A stretch of DNA of 5,245 nt from Psychrobacter sp. (GTDB taxonomy: Bacteria > Pseudomonadota > Gammaproteobacteria > Pseudomonadales > Moraxellaceae): positions 1 to 5,245 of the forward strand of contig JARIEH010000087.1 of the NCBI GenBank assembly GCA_029256865.1, in the 5' to 3' direction. Made by a program: the position numbers and the translations under genes. The notes beneath the pieces were generated by a model, which had not been told where the DNA came from, did no database searches, and saw only the letters and a program-made list of their open reading frames with translations. Numbering within the stretch: position 1 is the stretch's first letter; the number at the start of each line of letters is the position of its first letter. Shown piece after piece: positions 4,743-5,245 of the stretch.

Positions 4743-5245
4743 ATGATGACTGATAACTCCTCACCCCAAAATACCGTTCTGACGCGTTTATCTCCTGCCA
4801 AGATAAATCTATTTTTGCATATCACGGGCAAACGCGTAGATGGCTACCATAATTTGCAGACGGTATTTCGCCTGCTCGACTGGGGTGATTATTTACATTT
4901 TTCAGTGGCAGACAAGGCAACGGCTGTTGATGATTCTCTAGACGTTAATAAGCTGTGCCATCAGCTGATAACTTTGGTTGGCGCAGAAGCGATAACTACC
5001 AGTATAGATGACAATCTCATTTTTAAAGCCGCACGCGCACTATTAGCGTTTGCCAGACAATCAAACAAGCTACCTCAGCAGCTACCAAAAATAGGCATTA
5101 CTTTAGACAAGCATTTACCAATGGGCGCAGGTCTAGGCGGCGGTTCTTCTAATGCTGCCACTACCTTATCAACATTAAATGAGATTTGGCAGCTTAACTT
5201 TACTCAAAATGAGCTGATAAAAATCGGCGCTACTATCGGTGCTGA
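4743..5245 (+). CDS. ispE: 4-diphosphocytidyl-2-C-methyl-D-erythritol kinase (IspE), 5' part
   Basis: IspE phosphorylates the 2-hydroxyl of CDP-methylerythritol with ATP in the MEP isoprenoid pathway, in the cytoplasm. The first 167 residues are present. SPAKINLFLHITG (17-29) carries the conserved lysine K20, and RVDGYHNLQTVF (31-42) binds substrate in the family. The GHMP-kinase ATP loop is LPMGAGLGGGSSNAA (125-139). The last two bases (GA) begin the codon where IGAD is expected, so the catalytic aspartate (D141 in E. coli) falls exactly at the cut. About 20 extra residues lie between the FSV strand (53-55) and NLIFKAAR (91-98) compared with E. coli IspE as I recall it. Two adjacent in-frame ATGs (4743, 4746) are possible starts. 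The 12-base gap after lolB has no clear Shine-Dalgarno, which suggests translational coupling to lolB. The gene is broken only by the window edge. Confidence 0.97.
   Translation, partial: MMTDNSSPQNTVLTRLSPAKINLFLHITGKRVDGYHNLQTVFRLLDWGDYLHFSVADKATAVDDSLDVNKLCHQLITLVGAEAITTSIDDNLIFKAARALLAFARQSNKLPQQLPKIGITLDKHLPMGAGLGGGSSNAATTLSTLNEIWQLNFTQNELIKIGATIGA

Noticed and set aside
1..5245. CRISPR arrays, insertion sequences, tRNA or rRNA genes, phage or defence genes
   Set aside because: No regularly spaced repeats, transposase motifs, terminal inverted repeats, cloverleaf or RNA-gene signatures were found; every long frame is a housekeeping or envelope gene.

Overview
The window looks like ordinary chromosome from a gammaproteobacterium of the family Moraxellaceae, most likely Psychrobacter or a close relative. 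The evidence is the moderately AT-rich composition, the gene order, and protein details such as an AAGEM glycine motif in HemA where most gammaproteobacteria have GAGE(T/M). The genus is an inference from reading; no search was run.

Layout, left to right. Positions 1-162 are non-coding and end at the left edge in a good ribosome-binding site (minus strand) for a gene just outside. hemA (glutamyl-tRNA reductase) runs leftward, 1479 to 163. A divergent, AT-rich intergenic region of about 500 bp follows (1480-1985). It carries a strong-looking rightward promoter and two related inverted repeats built on TAGCA/TGCTA half-sites. Three genes then run rightward: a secreted tetratricopeptide-repeat (TPR) protein (1986-3905), the outer-membrane lipoprotein receptor gene lolB (4095-4730), and the first 167 codons of ispE (4743 to the right edge). 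The window stops inside the codon expected to encode IspE's catalytic aspartate.

The order hemA (divergent) / TPR protein / lolB / ispE is the same as in Pseudomonas aeruginosa around PA4666-PA4669, where the TPR protein PA4667 is LbcA, the lipoprotein partner of the CtpA protease. On this basis I read the TPR gene as an LbcA orthologue. The genes have separate jobs: HemA starts tetrapyrrole synthesis, LolB inserts lipoproteins into the outer membrane, IspE works in the MEP isoprenoid pathway, and the TPR protein probably scaffolds envelope proteolysis. LolB and the TPR protein are plausibly linked, because the latter carries a possible lipobox and would then be a client of the Lol pathway.

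I found no mobile element, CRISPR array, RNA gene or undescribed multi-gene system. The items most worth a second look are the paired TAGCA palindromes between hemA and the TPR gene, the choice between lipoprotein and secreted export for the TPR protein, and an imperfect hairpin upstream of lolB.
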